This document shows, in pieces, positions 38,191 through 38,450 of a DNA stretch of 38,450 nucleotides. Under the pieces are notes generated by a model. That model ran no database searches, was not told where the DNA came from, and was given only the letters and a program-made list of their open reading frames with translations. A program made the position numbers and the translations under genes. The number at the start of each line of letters is the position of its first letter. Position 1 is the stretch's first letter. Origin of the DNA: Bacteroidales bacterium UBA4814 (lineage in GTDB: Bacteria; Bacteroidota; Bacteroidia; Bacteroidales; UBA7960); the NCBI GenBank assembly GCA_002402465.1, contig DHFW01000010.1, positions 1 through 38,450 of the forward strand, in the 5' to 3' direction.

Positions 38191-38450
38191 ATGCAAAAAT
38201 TGTTGCTATTGGGGGATGAGGCCATTGCACAGGCTGCCATCGACGCAGGGATGTCGGGCGTTTATGCCTACCCCGGCACCCCCTCTACCGAGGTCACCGA
38301 ATATGTGCGCAGCTCGCGCGAAGCCCGCGAAAAAGGCATAGTGGCCACCTGGTGTGCCAATGAAAAGACTGCCGCAGAAACCGCCCTGGGCATGTCGTAT
38401 GCCGGCCGGCGCACCATGACCTGCATGAAGCATGTGGGCCTGAACGTGGC
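38191..38450 (+). CDS. iorA: Indolepyruvate:ferredoxin oxidoreductase alpha subunit (partial, 5' end)
   Basis: Only the first 86 codons are in the window. They begin MQKLLLLGDEAIAQAAIDAG and include YAYPGTPSTEVTEY, WCANEKTAAETALGMSYAGRRT and CMKHVGLNV, the N-terminal pyrimidine-domain pattern of IorA. The full enzyme uses thiamine diphosphate and iron-sulfur clusters to oxidise aryl pyruvates, from transamination of aromatic amino acids, to aryl-acyl-CoA while reducing ferredoxin. It is oxygen-sensitive, so it fits an anaerobic or fermentative organism. The beta subunit gene (iorB) would be expected just past the window's right end. Confidence 0.92.
   Translation, partial: MQKLLLLGDEAIAQAAIDAGMSGVYAYPGTPSTEVTEYVRSSREAREKGIVATWCANEKTAAETALGMSYAGRRTMTCMKHVGLNV

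Noticed and set aside
1..38450. CRISPR array, prophage, tRNA or rRNA genes
   Set aside because: No regularly spaced direct repeats, phage genes, cloverleaf sequence or conserved rRNA stretches were seen on either strand.

Overview
The window looks like chromosomal DNA of a member of the Bacteroidota, most likely close to Bacteroidales or Marinilabiliales. The reasons are: upstream boxes of the form TAnnTTTG and no obvious Shine-Dalgarno sequences; an alaS gene divergent from an M23 peptidase followed by a MerR-type regulator; a geranylgeranylglyceryl-phosphate synthase homologue next to a phosphopantetheinyl transferase; and lipoproteins and OmpA-like proteins of Bacteroidota type. These are family-level judgements from reading the sequence; no search was run. 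I see no rRNA, tRNA, CRISPR array, prophage or plasmid gene.

Layout. 1-0.3 kb: the degraded end of a possible insertion sequence. 0.3-4.2 kb: a membrane protein derived from the MerTP type with a heavy-metal-associated domain, an exported protein of unknown function, and an OmpA-family protein with a long acidic linker. 4.2-6.3 kb (minus): a family 2 glycosyltransferase paired with a UPF0104-type membrane protein. 6.3-7.8 kb: ruvC, a HIT protein and greA. 7.8-8.3 kb: a noncoding stretch with several inverted repeats and a possible small RNA. 8.3-9.8 kb: a membrane-anchored protein and a small lipoprotein of unknown function, then a Rieske-like lipoprotein. 9.85-14.3 kb: ahcY, then phosphopantetheinyl transferase, GGGP synthase homologue and lpdA. 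14.4-22.5 kb: a surface-polysaccharide block (AsnB-type amidotransferase, GT4, OPX export lipoprotein, Wzc-like BY-kinase, RfbC, WecA/MraY-family transferase). 22.5-26.7 kb (minus): a large HExxH / beta-propeller / barrel protein, an RluA-family pseudouridine synthase and a rubrerythrin-like protein. 26.9-29.2 kb: an AmgK-like sugar kinase fused to a RapZ C-terminal domain, a 41-residue zinc-ribbon-like protein and a MurU-like uridylyltransferase. 29.3-32.2 kb: an AddB-like PD-(D/E)XK nuclease. 32.2-36.4 kb: alaS, M23 peptidase, MerR regulator. 36.4-38.45 kb: heptose epimerase rfaD, an ACP phosphodiesterase-like gene, and the start of iorA.

Much of the window serves the cell envelope: lipopolysaccharide heptose, capsule or exopolysaccharide export, peptidoglycan sugar recycling, peptidoglycan hydrolysis and outer-membrane proteins. 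The point most worth following is the AmgK-RapZ fusion next to a MurU homologue. It suggests a cell-wall amino-sugar salvage enzyme with a built-in domain that may sense an amino-sugar phosphate. No defence island or mobile biosynthetic cassette was recognised.
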